From the NCBI RefSeq assembly GCF_037975245.1, contig NC_092568.1:4413001-4477000 (forward strand): a stretch of DNA of 64,000 nt, in the 5' to 3' direction. The notes under the pieces are model-generated. The model was not told where the DNA came from and ran no database searches. It saw nothing but the letters and a program-made list of their open reading frames with translations. Every line of letters begins with the position of its first letter. The stretch's first letter is position 1. Positions 39,101 to 49,957 of this stretch are shown piece by piece. Origin of the DNA: Apostichopus japonicus (Eukaryota; Echinodermata; Holothuroidea; Aspidochirotida; Stichopodidae). The position numbers were made by a program, and so were the translations under genes.

Positions 39101-42100
39101 GGATAGGGTATAGGTCGGTAGGATAGGACAGAACATAATAGGATAGTATGGGGTGAGAAATAAGCACGATCATAAGTGGAGTGGAACGGTTTACCATATT
39201 TCGTTCATATCTGATGTCAATTGACGGGATACCTGTCACCATAATGAAAGGTCGAAAGTCACTTCCGGTTCGTATTGTCGACACTCTAAAAAGACAATAA
39301 AATGAGTTTTTGGTGTTAAGTTAGGTCGCACTGACATATTGTTTCCATTTGGACAGACTAGACCCTCCAGACGTCCACAAAGTGAGAGGTATTACCTATT
39401 TAGTTATTTGAATTACACTGGGCAATTCTTAGCCCAAACTATTCAAAATTGTGCCCAAACTTCAAAACCATTACCACCTGTACACTTTACTTGACTATAT
39501 GTCTTCCGTCGGTCCGTGGAGAAAAGCAACTGGTATCGTGAATGGTCGCCATTGTGACGTAATGGATCACGTTACCCCCACCAACTCGCTTCAACCTTTT
39601 CATACCTATGAAACTACAACCCTATGAAGATATAAAATACTATTTATGTAAGTCAAATTTCTCGCCATAATTCATAACATGTTAGCGTATTACAACATAT
39701 ACAACGACAAGTATACTTACACAGGTAAGTCAGCATCTTCACGAGGGTTTCTCGCAAGCCATGTATCAAATACTGTACCACCGTGGTCAGGTGTGTCTGG
39801 AATCTGAAACATAATAAGAAATGTTATCAAGATTCCATTTCAAGCATGACTGATCTCATATTTTTTTTCATTATCCACATATTCTAGTCATGAGTAGTGA
39901 ATCTGCATTCTGATTTATAGGAAAAGAATATTGTCATGTGTATTTTATATACATATCGTTACATCATTAAACTAGGGCCAGTGGCCAGGATTTTATAGGG
40001 GAAAGTTTGTGGCCCTGGGTCCGTTGAATCCGACTCCTATGTAGGGGGTTTAGAGAGAATCCCCCGAAGGAATAAAAAGGTAGAATTTTATATGTCATAT
40101 GATGCATCCTGAGGCACATTTCGACTATAACAAAGGTCTAAAATTAGATAACTACTTTTGACTTTTGTGCGAGAGGTTGACAAAATGGTTTGGGGGGGGG
40201 GGGGGCTGTGCACCCCTGGATCCGCGTACGGGGGTAAGTTGTTTATAAAAGAAAAACTTATTGTACTGAAATGAAACATCCTTGGCGAATCGCTTGTTAT
40301 GATTTTGTCTTTCACCGAATGATTCTGTATAACATATTCATATTCTTTTCAAACAATCTATTCTCGTGATGTTTGACATATCAGTTTTCACCATCGGCTA
40401 GTTACTCTATACCCCACCCTCCCCTCCCCCACCCATTCCACACCCCTCCCCACCCCTCCCCCACCCATGAAACTACTAGCTGATCATTTACGTTAGACTT
40501 TCTAATGTGGTTGTAACTGTGTGTTTGGTTTACCTTTTGGGTAGCTTCGTAAATCATGTCAAAAAGACTTGGACTGGAACGAGCTCGAAAAGCGTGGTTT
40601 CCTGACACCGCGATGTCGACGTTTAGGTATGCTATCGTCCTTGGCGAAACAGTCTTGGCAAATTCCTTACGGAGAAAATAATAGACTTAATGCAAGGGAT
40701 AACATTTATTCCGTACCGTATGTGTTAAATAGTATTGCTGCTGTATGATTGCAAAGGGAAACGTTACAAGTAAGGTAGAAATGATTGGAGGGTCGAAATC
40801 CCACTTTGCAGTATAAGAAGTGATCCATTTCACTATAAATGTTATTTGAACATCTTTGAAATTAGTCTACATTAAACCGTTCGAGAATAAGAGACTACAA
40901 GACCCCAGGAGTTATACATGTTTAAATTCTTAATTGTCTTACCAAGTATGAACAGTTTTGAAAGACAGATTTGTTTCATTCGACGAACGATCTACACATT
41001 CGATCTTAAGAATTGTCACAATTTAGGTTACTCTGACATGATCATTAAAACTCACTTCTATCCATTCATATGCTCCCATTATACCGTACTCCTCCGCTCC
41101 CCAGCTAATGAAGAGAATAGACCGGCGAGGGCGCCAGTGTCCTGCAGTTTTGAGGGGGGAGAAACCACCAGGTAAGAGTTATATGACACGTTAACGTTCA
41201 CGCCAACACACACCATGCCACCCCACATCACTTCATATCACTTCATGTTACGTCACCACAGGACACCACACGTCACCAGGTACGCAACCAACGATTTTGT
41301 ACTGGAGGGCTGAGTTGGCGTCAAAGGGAGGGGTCTATGGGGTGGTGTGTCTCCTTCCTTTTGAGGAGGGTGCTTAGATGCAAAATGGTGCTATATTTGA
41401 AAATTTTGAAACACATACTCGTTGTATATAATATTTCAAAGTATTCTGTCCGCCTGTTGGGAGGAGGGTGGGTGGAGGTGAGCCCCATTGATTTTATCCT
41501 GGGGAGGTATACGTCCTTTCTCGACTCTCACGCCACTTCACGTTAATTAAACACGTGACGTCACCTTTCGTCATCCTTGTCACATCACGTACCATCACTT
41601 AATACACGTAACGTCATGTCATCTCATCCCATCACAAGACACGTCACCTCACGTTCAATCATTTGACGTCATAACAAACACGTACCGTAACGTCACCTCG
41701 CGGCACTAATGATCACCTTACGCTAGATCATCCCAATTCATTTCAAGCCATGCAAGTTAAATATATAAAACAGTAGACTTACATAGTAAGGACTTAGTGT
41801 GTATATGGTACAGTAGGAAAGAAATCAACTACTAATTAAGCTCGACAAAGAGCGTACTCCCTAATTGTACTATTAACATGATTTACTACTCGCCACACAG
41901 ATGTAAACATATCCGCGTAGATAGTTCACGTTATCACAACGTCCTTTCAAAGTTAATACTGTGATTTTAATTAATGGAGTTTGATTCTTGACGAATAACA
42001 TTTTTTTTAATCCTTAATAAGAAGTATTGTAATAACAAGTATAGTGATCGGCTATACCTTCTTTCACCAACTTTGCAAATGTTCTGCTGATTTCAAGCAT

Positions 42101-45100
42101 TGCAGCTGTCCCACTTGAGGGATCCAGTGCCCCATAATTCCATGCATCTCTATGGTTACCGATGATGACGTAACGATCTGAAAGCCAAGAAAAGCAAAAA
42201 GGCTGACGTTTCGCGAATTTAGTTTATCACTAAAAGGTAGCATTGAACAACTTTTGTTGGAGTCTACGCTATATAAGACTATTTGTTAGTATTAGTATTA
42301 CTCCATATAACCTTCCTATTGACTTTAAAACGATAAATCGTCAAACTAAATGTTTGCCGAGTAAACGATACCACTCACATGAAAGCTGAAAAGTTAACCA
42401 TTCATGCCACTTTCAACTTTCCATATCATGACATGAAATTTTAGCTTTAAGAGCTGCATTTGTTCGTCATTTTATAAAAAAAGCTTCTTTTCTCACCGGT
42501 AAACAAATTTCCTACGCTGTTCTTTGAAAGTCTAAAAGGAAATTAAAGTTGTCGGAAATTTAACCAACTTTCGCACCACATGTACTTCCATTCATACTCT
42601 CCGACATGCAAGCCAAGCAAGACAAATACTACTTGCTAAAATATATCAAAGATTTGCTTCTGCAGCTTTTTGACTTTTTGCACTGAAAGGAGAACAGTCT
42701 GGCGGTTTGATATCGAATCTGTGTAGGCTACCATTACGCCAATCGCATGCACTATTACCCTACATACGTTCTGGCTGTCCCGTCTCTTCGGCTACAGAGC
42801 TTACATGTTACAATACCCGACGAACGGTTTCATGAAATATACCTCTGCATAGGAAGACCATGGAATATTTCAATTATAAAATAATCGCCTAAATTTAGCA
42901 TATACCGTATGTTTATGTATATTCGGTTAAAGGTTGACCCCAAGCAGGATTTCATATTTTGTTTTCATCCCGTTTTTTATAGCAGAACAATAACTTGCTG
43001 TTCACCTTACCTGGTTCCAGGGTACCCTTTATAATCCCCACAACGTTGTGTACTGGTCTGATTTCGTTGAAGTTATTCACTTCAAGTTTTACCTTTCTGT
43101 GGATTGTGAAAAGAAATATATGCAGCCTGAAGGAGATAACAAACGCAAAATCAAAGATATGGAGGGATTTGGTTGAATGTTATACATGTAGATGTAGCTC
43201 TCTCTATATGGCATAGAACTGTGTGAGGTGTTGCGTTTAGTACTGTCTACCGTACGTTGACCTGAGGCCACTTGCGAGGTTTAACGGTTATCGTATACTC
43301 AAGGCAAAGAAAACGTACACAAATAAAACCGAATAAACGAATTGTAGTAACATTGGATTACTGCAAAAGTAAAAGGTAGTGTGTTGTCTTTGACAATATT
43401 TCCAAAGCTTTATACTGAACACAGCAACAATGCCAGTGTTTGTCGTGATATCAAGTCAGCGTAACTTGGCAACGCAATAAAATGTTATATATGTTTGTTA
43501 TGTATGTTTTTCCAATTCAGAGTATACAGCACAGCTAATCGATCATTGACATATTTATTGGAGTAAATTTTTCATGATGTTCTACTCAATCCTTACACAC
43601 GCATAACTGATCTTCATACAGCATGTATGGGCCAAACGCCATCATCACTGAACCGCATATCAGTTCAGTGATAATAGCCATACTGACCTGTTACCAGACA
43701 AACCTGGCCCGGTCTTGTAAGTTACACCTGGGATTGCACCTTGCCAATCGTCTGGAACTTCGGTTCCGTCCATTAGCCTGTTAAAGGAATATAAAATCAA
43801 ATAAAACTTACGCAAGTTTAGGAAAACAGTTTTCTGGTATGTCATTTTAGTTCAGTCATGATAGATTTGATGATTTATAAAAACGCGATATTGATATGTT
43901 ATTTGATCAGAGATAGCACATGATCGTCATTGCTTGGCGAGGGGAGGATGGGGTGGGGGAGAGGAGGGGAAGTGGAGAAGGGGGAGAGGGAGGAAGGGGA
44001 GTTGGTTAAGACGTATGAAATAACCGGTCAAGATAATAAAACCAAGTACACACATATTTTTGAAGAAAATTCACTTAAGATAGAAACCTGGGTGCGAATA
44101 CCAAACAACTTGATCCACTCTCAACCCCAGTCCCCTTACAACAAGACTAACCGAATGATCATGACAATATCACTCCCAGTTCGAGTCACTCCCAGATTAA
44201 TGTATGTCGTCCAGTTACAGAGTTGTTGACAATTAACAATTCATACTCATGGACGTTAAATATGAATGTGAGAGACTGACTTCGGTCAGCTTGCGGCTTT
44301 GATAAGCCAATTAGGCTTCTTCGCGAGTTCCTGCTTGCAGGAGGATCTAATATACATACATATCACTTCAAATGAGTATTACAAGTACACACACATACAT
44401 CAAAATACCTTCACTGCTCTGTAATGCACGGTAAAATCCAAGTGAACTACAATATGCCATGTTCAACCACTAATGCAGTAAAACGTTGTACAACTATGAA
44501 GATACAGTATATGAATGTCTGCCAATAGCATAATATTCAAATCACATTTAGTAACTGCTATTACACTATAATTCTCTATTATACACTACACTTCGTTGCT
44601 GCACAGTACTATTTATTGCTCTACGAACAGTGTTGGGTTATATCGCATAGACAAAGTAGACCACGGCATTTAATAGGCCCCGCAAAATTTTGGAGCCCCG
44701 CGCGTAGGTAAATTTCCTGAAAATTAACACGAGGCTTCATGTATTGGGAAGATATATTTCATCATTAAAAGTAGCATTAAGTGTGTACTCAGAGATTATC
44801 TCAGTATGGACCTCTATAATGACGCTGAGACTATTTTCACTGAGGTTCAAAATGGAAATCAAGCTAATGTCAATATGTCATCAATGGTGTAATTTATAGG
44901 CCACCTGACAACAAAATGGCGTCGTTTAGTAATTCCTAGTGCAGCTGTCTGAACGCTATATGCAAAGGAAAGAAAGATCGTTTTCTGGTGACTTCAATAT
45001 TGATTTGTTCAATGATGTTTCTTGCTCTAATATCTAACTTATTGTAGATGCATTATCTTCCTTTCGTTTTACCCAACTATAAATAAATCTGAAAGAGTGT

Positions 45101-48100
45101 GCGAAACGTCATCTACGTTAATCAACAATATTGTATACAAATAAACCTCTTAATGTTGTACTGGCATTGTTATTTCAGATATTTCGGATCATGTTCCTAT
45201 GTTTAATATATTTAAAGAAAAATGTAAGAAATCATATTCCAAGAGAAATAGCTATTTCCATAATACAAGTGTTAATAATATCTTATACGACTAAACCAGG
45301 AGCTCTTAACTATTGGTTGGACAGGTGTTACGTGTAATCCAGATGCCGATTCGGCTTACAGCAAATTCTAAAGCACTCTCCAGTTTACATTTCAGCCTTG
45401 CTGTGATTTAATCAATCGTAGGAATAAAGTTAACTATTTTAAATCCCCTTGGGTGAATAAAGGTGTCTTAAAATCCATCCGGCAATAAAGCAAGTTGTTC
45501 TCTCATTTTAAGCGTACACATTCTCAAAGCGATAACGTACCAGTATACTCATAACAAGTATGTCCTCTCCATTGTAAGTAAACACGCGAAGAAAAAACTT
45601 ATTATGATGGTTTGACTGAGCGTTCAAAAAAAGACAACACCAGCGAACCCTGGAAGATCCTTAATGGCATCCTTGGTTTGTAAAATTATGAAAGTTCTCC
45701 TTCTGGATTCAAATGTGAGAACTTAGAATTTAATGATAGTATATAGTATTACAAATGAATGTATGGCCTATGTCCCGCATAGTCTAAATCCGGGTATGTC
45801 TACAATATACCCTTGAACTGGCTAATGGGTTTCACTATGATATATATATACATTACAATACTCTGAGATGATATGACGACATACGTTGTGTTTTATACTT
45901 AAATTCTAATCAACGTAAAATGTGAAATGGAAATATTACTTGATAAATTCTTCAGCATCCTTATAACTGATTGGTTGAACAGGAATCTTTGGTAGAATCG
46001 CGTCTTCTTCAGATATTCGAAACATGTAATCTAAAAACAAAACGATGTTGAAAAGAAAATTCTTTTTAAATGTTATTCGTAGGGCCCTCTATACTTGCCA
46101 TAAAACTATTGTGCTTTCATGTTACTCTTAAAAATAGCTGCTTACGTTTACTATATAAGTTATACAACCCTGGTGCAATTATATGATTTTTTCTGTTGTT
46201 TAGCTTAAAACAGCGGATTGAGTTTAAGTTAAGCGATTGTTAAGCGAAGTTAAGCGAAGTTAAACAATCATAAGGTCCCCGGTTCGAGTCACTCCCAGAT
46301 TAATGTATGTCGTCCAGTTACAGAGTTGTTGGCAATTAACAGTTCATAATCATGGACGTTAAATATGAATGTATGAGACTGACTTCGGTCAGCTTGCGGC
46401 TTTGATAAGCCAATGAGGCTTCTTCGCGAGTTTCTGCTTGCAGGAGGATCTGAAATACATACATACATACATACATTGTTCAATGCTATTTTTTACCCAA
46501 ATTATATAACAATAGACTTAATTAGTTTGATTATAATCTCGATTAATTTTTAAATAGCAAGATAAGAGACTAAAATTAGAGATTTTCAGTTTGGTTTTTA
46601 CATGTGATAATGTGTCAAGGAATCGAATCAACTTCGTCCTGTTATTAACCCGCTGATGTAACATTCACTTCAATGCTTGAACACGTTATGATAGTTATTT
46701 TAGTTTGATTATAACTGTATTCTCATTTTAGGTTATTTTTCGTATTTTTGTAAAATTGTTTACCATAATAATCATAAGCTGAATCTGATTTAACTCATTC
46801 TAGCGCATTGTTGTTATTCATTGAGTATCTGAATGAAGCATCTCAATTTTCTCGTCCAGGATGAAAAAGTTACTATAGTTAGCCCCCTGAGTCGAATAAA
46901 CTTGTTGACTATAAAACATTTCGAATTAAATATTGAATGTTTCTTCAAATTACGCCAGTACTTCTGATAAATATGTACTTGTATTGAAAAAAAAGCAAGG
47001 AATATCAACTAGCCTTTTGCTGGGTACCCTTGCGTCAGAGGGTCACCCTGCTCTGTTATAATGTTCCCACGTTGTACCCCAGTGCTAGGGAGGAACACCG
47101 TGTCTGGGTATACCTGGTCTACACCGTAGATTGCGTAATCGGCTGGGTCTGAGTACAGAATAAGTCCAATCGCACCATAGAGATGAGCTTGCTTGGCCTA
47201 AAGTGGTACGATGCGAGGCAAAATTAACGGCGAAAAGAAGAAGGAAAGAAGTTATTCATACATAAATCAAACATCGTTGTTAACTCTATATATATTGAAA
47301 TGATAAACAATTTCTCCTAATATAGTAAGAAAAAAAGCTATTAGTAATGATCATGCATTCATCTATTCTATACATATGACATCACGGTGCAATAACTATC
47401 GCAAATAGGTTTCTATTTACATAACTCCTTCAACGAAAGTGGTTGCAATGTTAAAGTGATCGTTACTAAATAATCAATTGGCTGTATACATAAACGAAAA
47501 TGGAGCTATACAAACCTTTTCTCCTCGAAATCCTTTGCCATATCTTGCAATTACAATTTTCCCACTGCAATTGACACCGAGCTCTGTTTGTAATTGTTCA
47601 AAATCGGTTGCGCGTGCGTAGTTTGCGTACACTAAATCACCCTGAAGTTTGAAAATAAGACGTTTTTTTCACTGTTCTGAATTTTTCAACTCATTACCAT
47701 TTCAATTGCATTTGGTTGGCATGAAAACAAACAACTGGATACTCATAACTCATAGTATTATGGTATAAATCTGATGATAGAGTTAGAGGAGACTGGTTGG
47801 ATGTCCAAGATAAGGAGCACAAAGTAAAAGTTAACTAAAAATATTAGTTAGTTCCTGGAGAACAAGTCCCTATACAGTTTTGATGATCTTATTTTGAGCC
47901 TGGACATATTTCTCACCAAAATCCTCTGCATTGCCTCTCATCAAGTAAAATTGACCTTTATACGTCTCTTGAGACAAAATTTTACTGTAGTTTTACTTGA
48001 GGGACAGACAAACATATCCCTTGAGAAACGCACCTACAATATATAACTCATAAACCTTTATCACATCTTTACGAAAATTACGCAACTTTTTCAATTTGCG

Positions 48101-48524
48101 CTTAACTTGACAACTATATATAAATTTCTTATTTTAACGTTCTGTCTACAACTCGTCTGTCTCTTCACGGCTACCGTAAAAGAAGGTGCCTTAACATTGT
48201 TTTTCATTATGTATGCGTTACCTCCACGACACCAGCTTTTGCGTATGCATTAAATGGTGGCACCGCGTTATCTAGTGTATCTCCTGGCACTAGTTCAGTC
48301 TCCTCAACAGCCGTTTTGAAGAGTTCGCTGTTATCCTCTGATAAAATATAAGCCTGAAAAACAAATCACACCAAAATTAAAAAAAAAACATTCGTTGACT
48401 AAAATACAAATATAATTATATCTGAATAAAAATAAATAAAAAAATGTCCGATGACAAACTCGCACCGGGTGAGGGGTAGGGATGGGGTGAGGTACGGGCT
48501 TACTCGGCTCTCGATGCCAAAGAT

Positions 48525-48560
<36 letters not shown>

Positions 48561-48567
48561 GTATATA

Positions 48568-48625
<58 letters not shown>

Positions 48626-49957
48626 CATATATTTATATATATATACAACTCAGCTATAGTTTAGAGCACACGACCTAAACTCATGGCGTTACTGGTAACT
48701 CAAATCCTATCATTAACACACTCATAGACTGACATGGTTATAGGTTGATCCTTCCTTGGGTAGTAGGATAATATTCTATTTAACTATTCAACTGGAATCC
48801 AGTCCTTTGTATATACTTACATGGTTAGGTTGATCTTTCCTAGGGTAGGATAATAAGATATTCTATTTAACTATCCAACTGGAATCCAATCCTTTGTATA
48901 TACTTACATGGTTAGGTTGATCTTTCCTAGGGTAGGATAATAAGATATTATATTTAACTATCCGGCTGGAATCCAGTCCTTGGTCATCCCATTGACCTTT
49001 AACATATTCAGCGTTCTCTTTCTCTTCATCTGTTCCGCCCAGATGAGCTCTTGAAGTGAGATACCTGATGACGAAAAGAAAGTGATCTGTCATCTCAGTA
49101 AAATAATAAAGGGGTGCGGGGGATGGGGGAGGGGATAGGGTTAGGCGACATAACGATCAGCAGATATTCCTAGACACAACGTAGCCATCAAACAGTATTC
49201 AAAATGGCGGATCCTTTTGAAGCGGTACATGAAAGTATGAAGATACTACTGCTTGATATTAGACCTATACTATTTAGCAAAGATACACGTCAGGGGTAAG
49301 GGAATGGGATGGGGTCTCCTAATATTCCTTTAAGTTATCCATTTCAGAGTGTGACCCATAAAGGTTCAGACCCCTACCTTAATCAGTCGGGGGGAGGGGG
49401 GATTTTGGAATTTCTGATGATGTATTAGCACCGTCTTACGGTTAGAGCTACTTATGTAGTCCTAAATTGTAATCTAAATATGTATTCATATGTTACAATA
49501 ATTTTAACATGAGGGAGGACCTCCACACCCCCTACCTTAATCCGTCGGGGATATTTTGAATTTGCCCCCCCCCCCACCCTCCTCAGCTTTGAAATACTAT
49601 GAACTCCACTTTCTGTTGTGACGTCAGTGTTTTTGGCATGTTTTTCGAAGGTTAGTATGACATTATGCTATTTCTGATATCAAATCAAGTATTTACGATT
49701 TATAATTTGACTAACCTTAAACTCTCTTTGATATTCTCTGGGTTCATCTCGTCAATTATCATCTTGGTCAAGCTTCCGTCATCTTCATCCTCCTCCACTG
49801 CCTCTCTCCATCTTTGATATATTTCATCATTCGATGGAGGAGACACCGAATCTCGGTTTAAACTTCGTCCAATGAGAATTCCAATAACTAAGGAAACAAT
49901 TGTTGCTATTACAACAATGGCTAGCAAGAAGTATGTTGATTGTCGTTTATTTCCCAT
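36117..49957 (-). CDS. FOLH1-like: NAALADase / glutamate carboxypeptidase II-like M28B metallopeptidase (17 exons, complete)
   Basis: Exons in transcript order: 49957-49716, 49064-48908, 48353-48222, 47641-47516, 47197-47014, 46030-45940, 43777-43688, 43096-43011, 42177-42058, 41141-41056, 40665-40534, 39803-39721, 39285-39195, 38936-38678, 38204-38123, 37493-37401, 36351-36117. Total 2289 nt, 762 residues (human FOLH1 has 750). An in-frame TGA at 49999-49997 supports the start. A short cytosolic tail and one hydrophobic segment (about residues 9-31) indicate a type II membrane protein. A protease-associated domain ([29 protein letters not shown]) leads into the peptidase domain. Zinc and catalytic residues are all present: His and Asp in [16 protein letters not shown], Glu-Glu in WGAEEYG, Asp in [10 protein letters not shown], His in YPLYHT. 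A helical dimerisation domain ends the protein ([14 protein letters not shown]). The family trims C-terminal glutamate from peptides such as NAAG and folyl-polyglutamate at the cell surface; the substrate here is inferred. All introns are GT-AG except one GC-AG donor after exon 5. Confidence 0.94.
36780..37149. mobile_element. hAT-like MITE (family B core) in the last intron of the NAALADase gene
   Basis: The termini are cagtggtgtaggaa and ttcctacgcccttg. The 8-bp duplication atgagttg is perfect at 36772-36779 and 37150-37157. The interior twice carries cttagatgcaatttggtgc, the family B signature. Length 370 bp. Confidence 0.85.
37494..42057. other. Intronic DNA of the complete NAALADase gene, exons 9 to 16
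   Basis: Introns of 0.2-1 kb between the listed exons. The one at 39804-40533 carries an eroded element (about 39978-40235, ggccaggattttatagggg to ctggatccgcgtacggg) and a C-rich stretch at 40410-40468. The remaining introns show no structure beyond the CACGTCA repeat. Confidence 0.45.
41210..41715 (+). repeat. CACGTCA-rich degenerate repeat, interrupted
   Basis: Short CACRTCAC-like words repeat at 41210-41285 and 41525-41715. The intervening piece has family B sequence (gtgcttagatgcaaaatggt), so a DNA element probably split the array. It lies in an intron of the complete NAALADase gene. Confidence 0.6.
44171..44363 (+). mobile_element. SINE copy, 5' truncated
   Basis: Begins at the B box (cagttcgagtcactcc), then the shared body gactgacttcggtcagcttg and gaggatct, with a (TACA)-type tail. 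It lies in intron 7-6 of the complete NAALADase gene, next to a LINE remnant. Confidence 0.75.
44800..45700 (+). mobile_element. Fossil non-LTR (LINE) retrotransposon, endonuclease region
   Basis: Conceptual reading across frameshifts gives [51 protein letters not shown] and [11 protein letters not shown]. In this order these match the apurinic endonuclease domain and the linker of Jockey/CR1-type LINEs. Many stops and frameshifts are present and no reverse transcriptase follows, so this is a dead fragment in the intron 43778-45939. Confidence 0.7.
46265..46480 (+). mobile_element. SINE copy with ATAC-repeat tail
   Basis: Begins caatcataaggtccccgg (anticodon arm to B box), has the full body, and ends with a clean (ATAC)n tail at about 46459-46477. 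It is closely similar to the copy 2 kb away and probably young. Confidence 0.78.
48528..48646. repeat. (TA)n microsatellite
   Basis: Almost pure TA dinucleotides with a few interruptions, in the intron between exons 2 and 3 of the complete NAALADase gene. Confidence 0.9.
48732..48985 (-). repeat. 87-bp triplication of the 3' end of NAALADase exon 2 with its splice donor
   Basis: Units start at 48732, 48819 and 48906 on the plus strand. The rightmost unit is the end of the real exon (to 48908) plus its donor. The middle copy keeps an intact CAT-GTAAGT donor at 48815-48820. The leftmost has decayed to GTCAGT. The middle copy has an in-frame TAG, so use of the second donor would truncate the protein. 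Confidence 0.88.
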
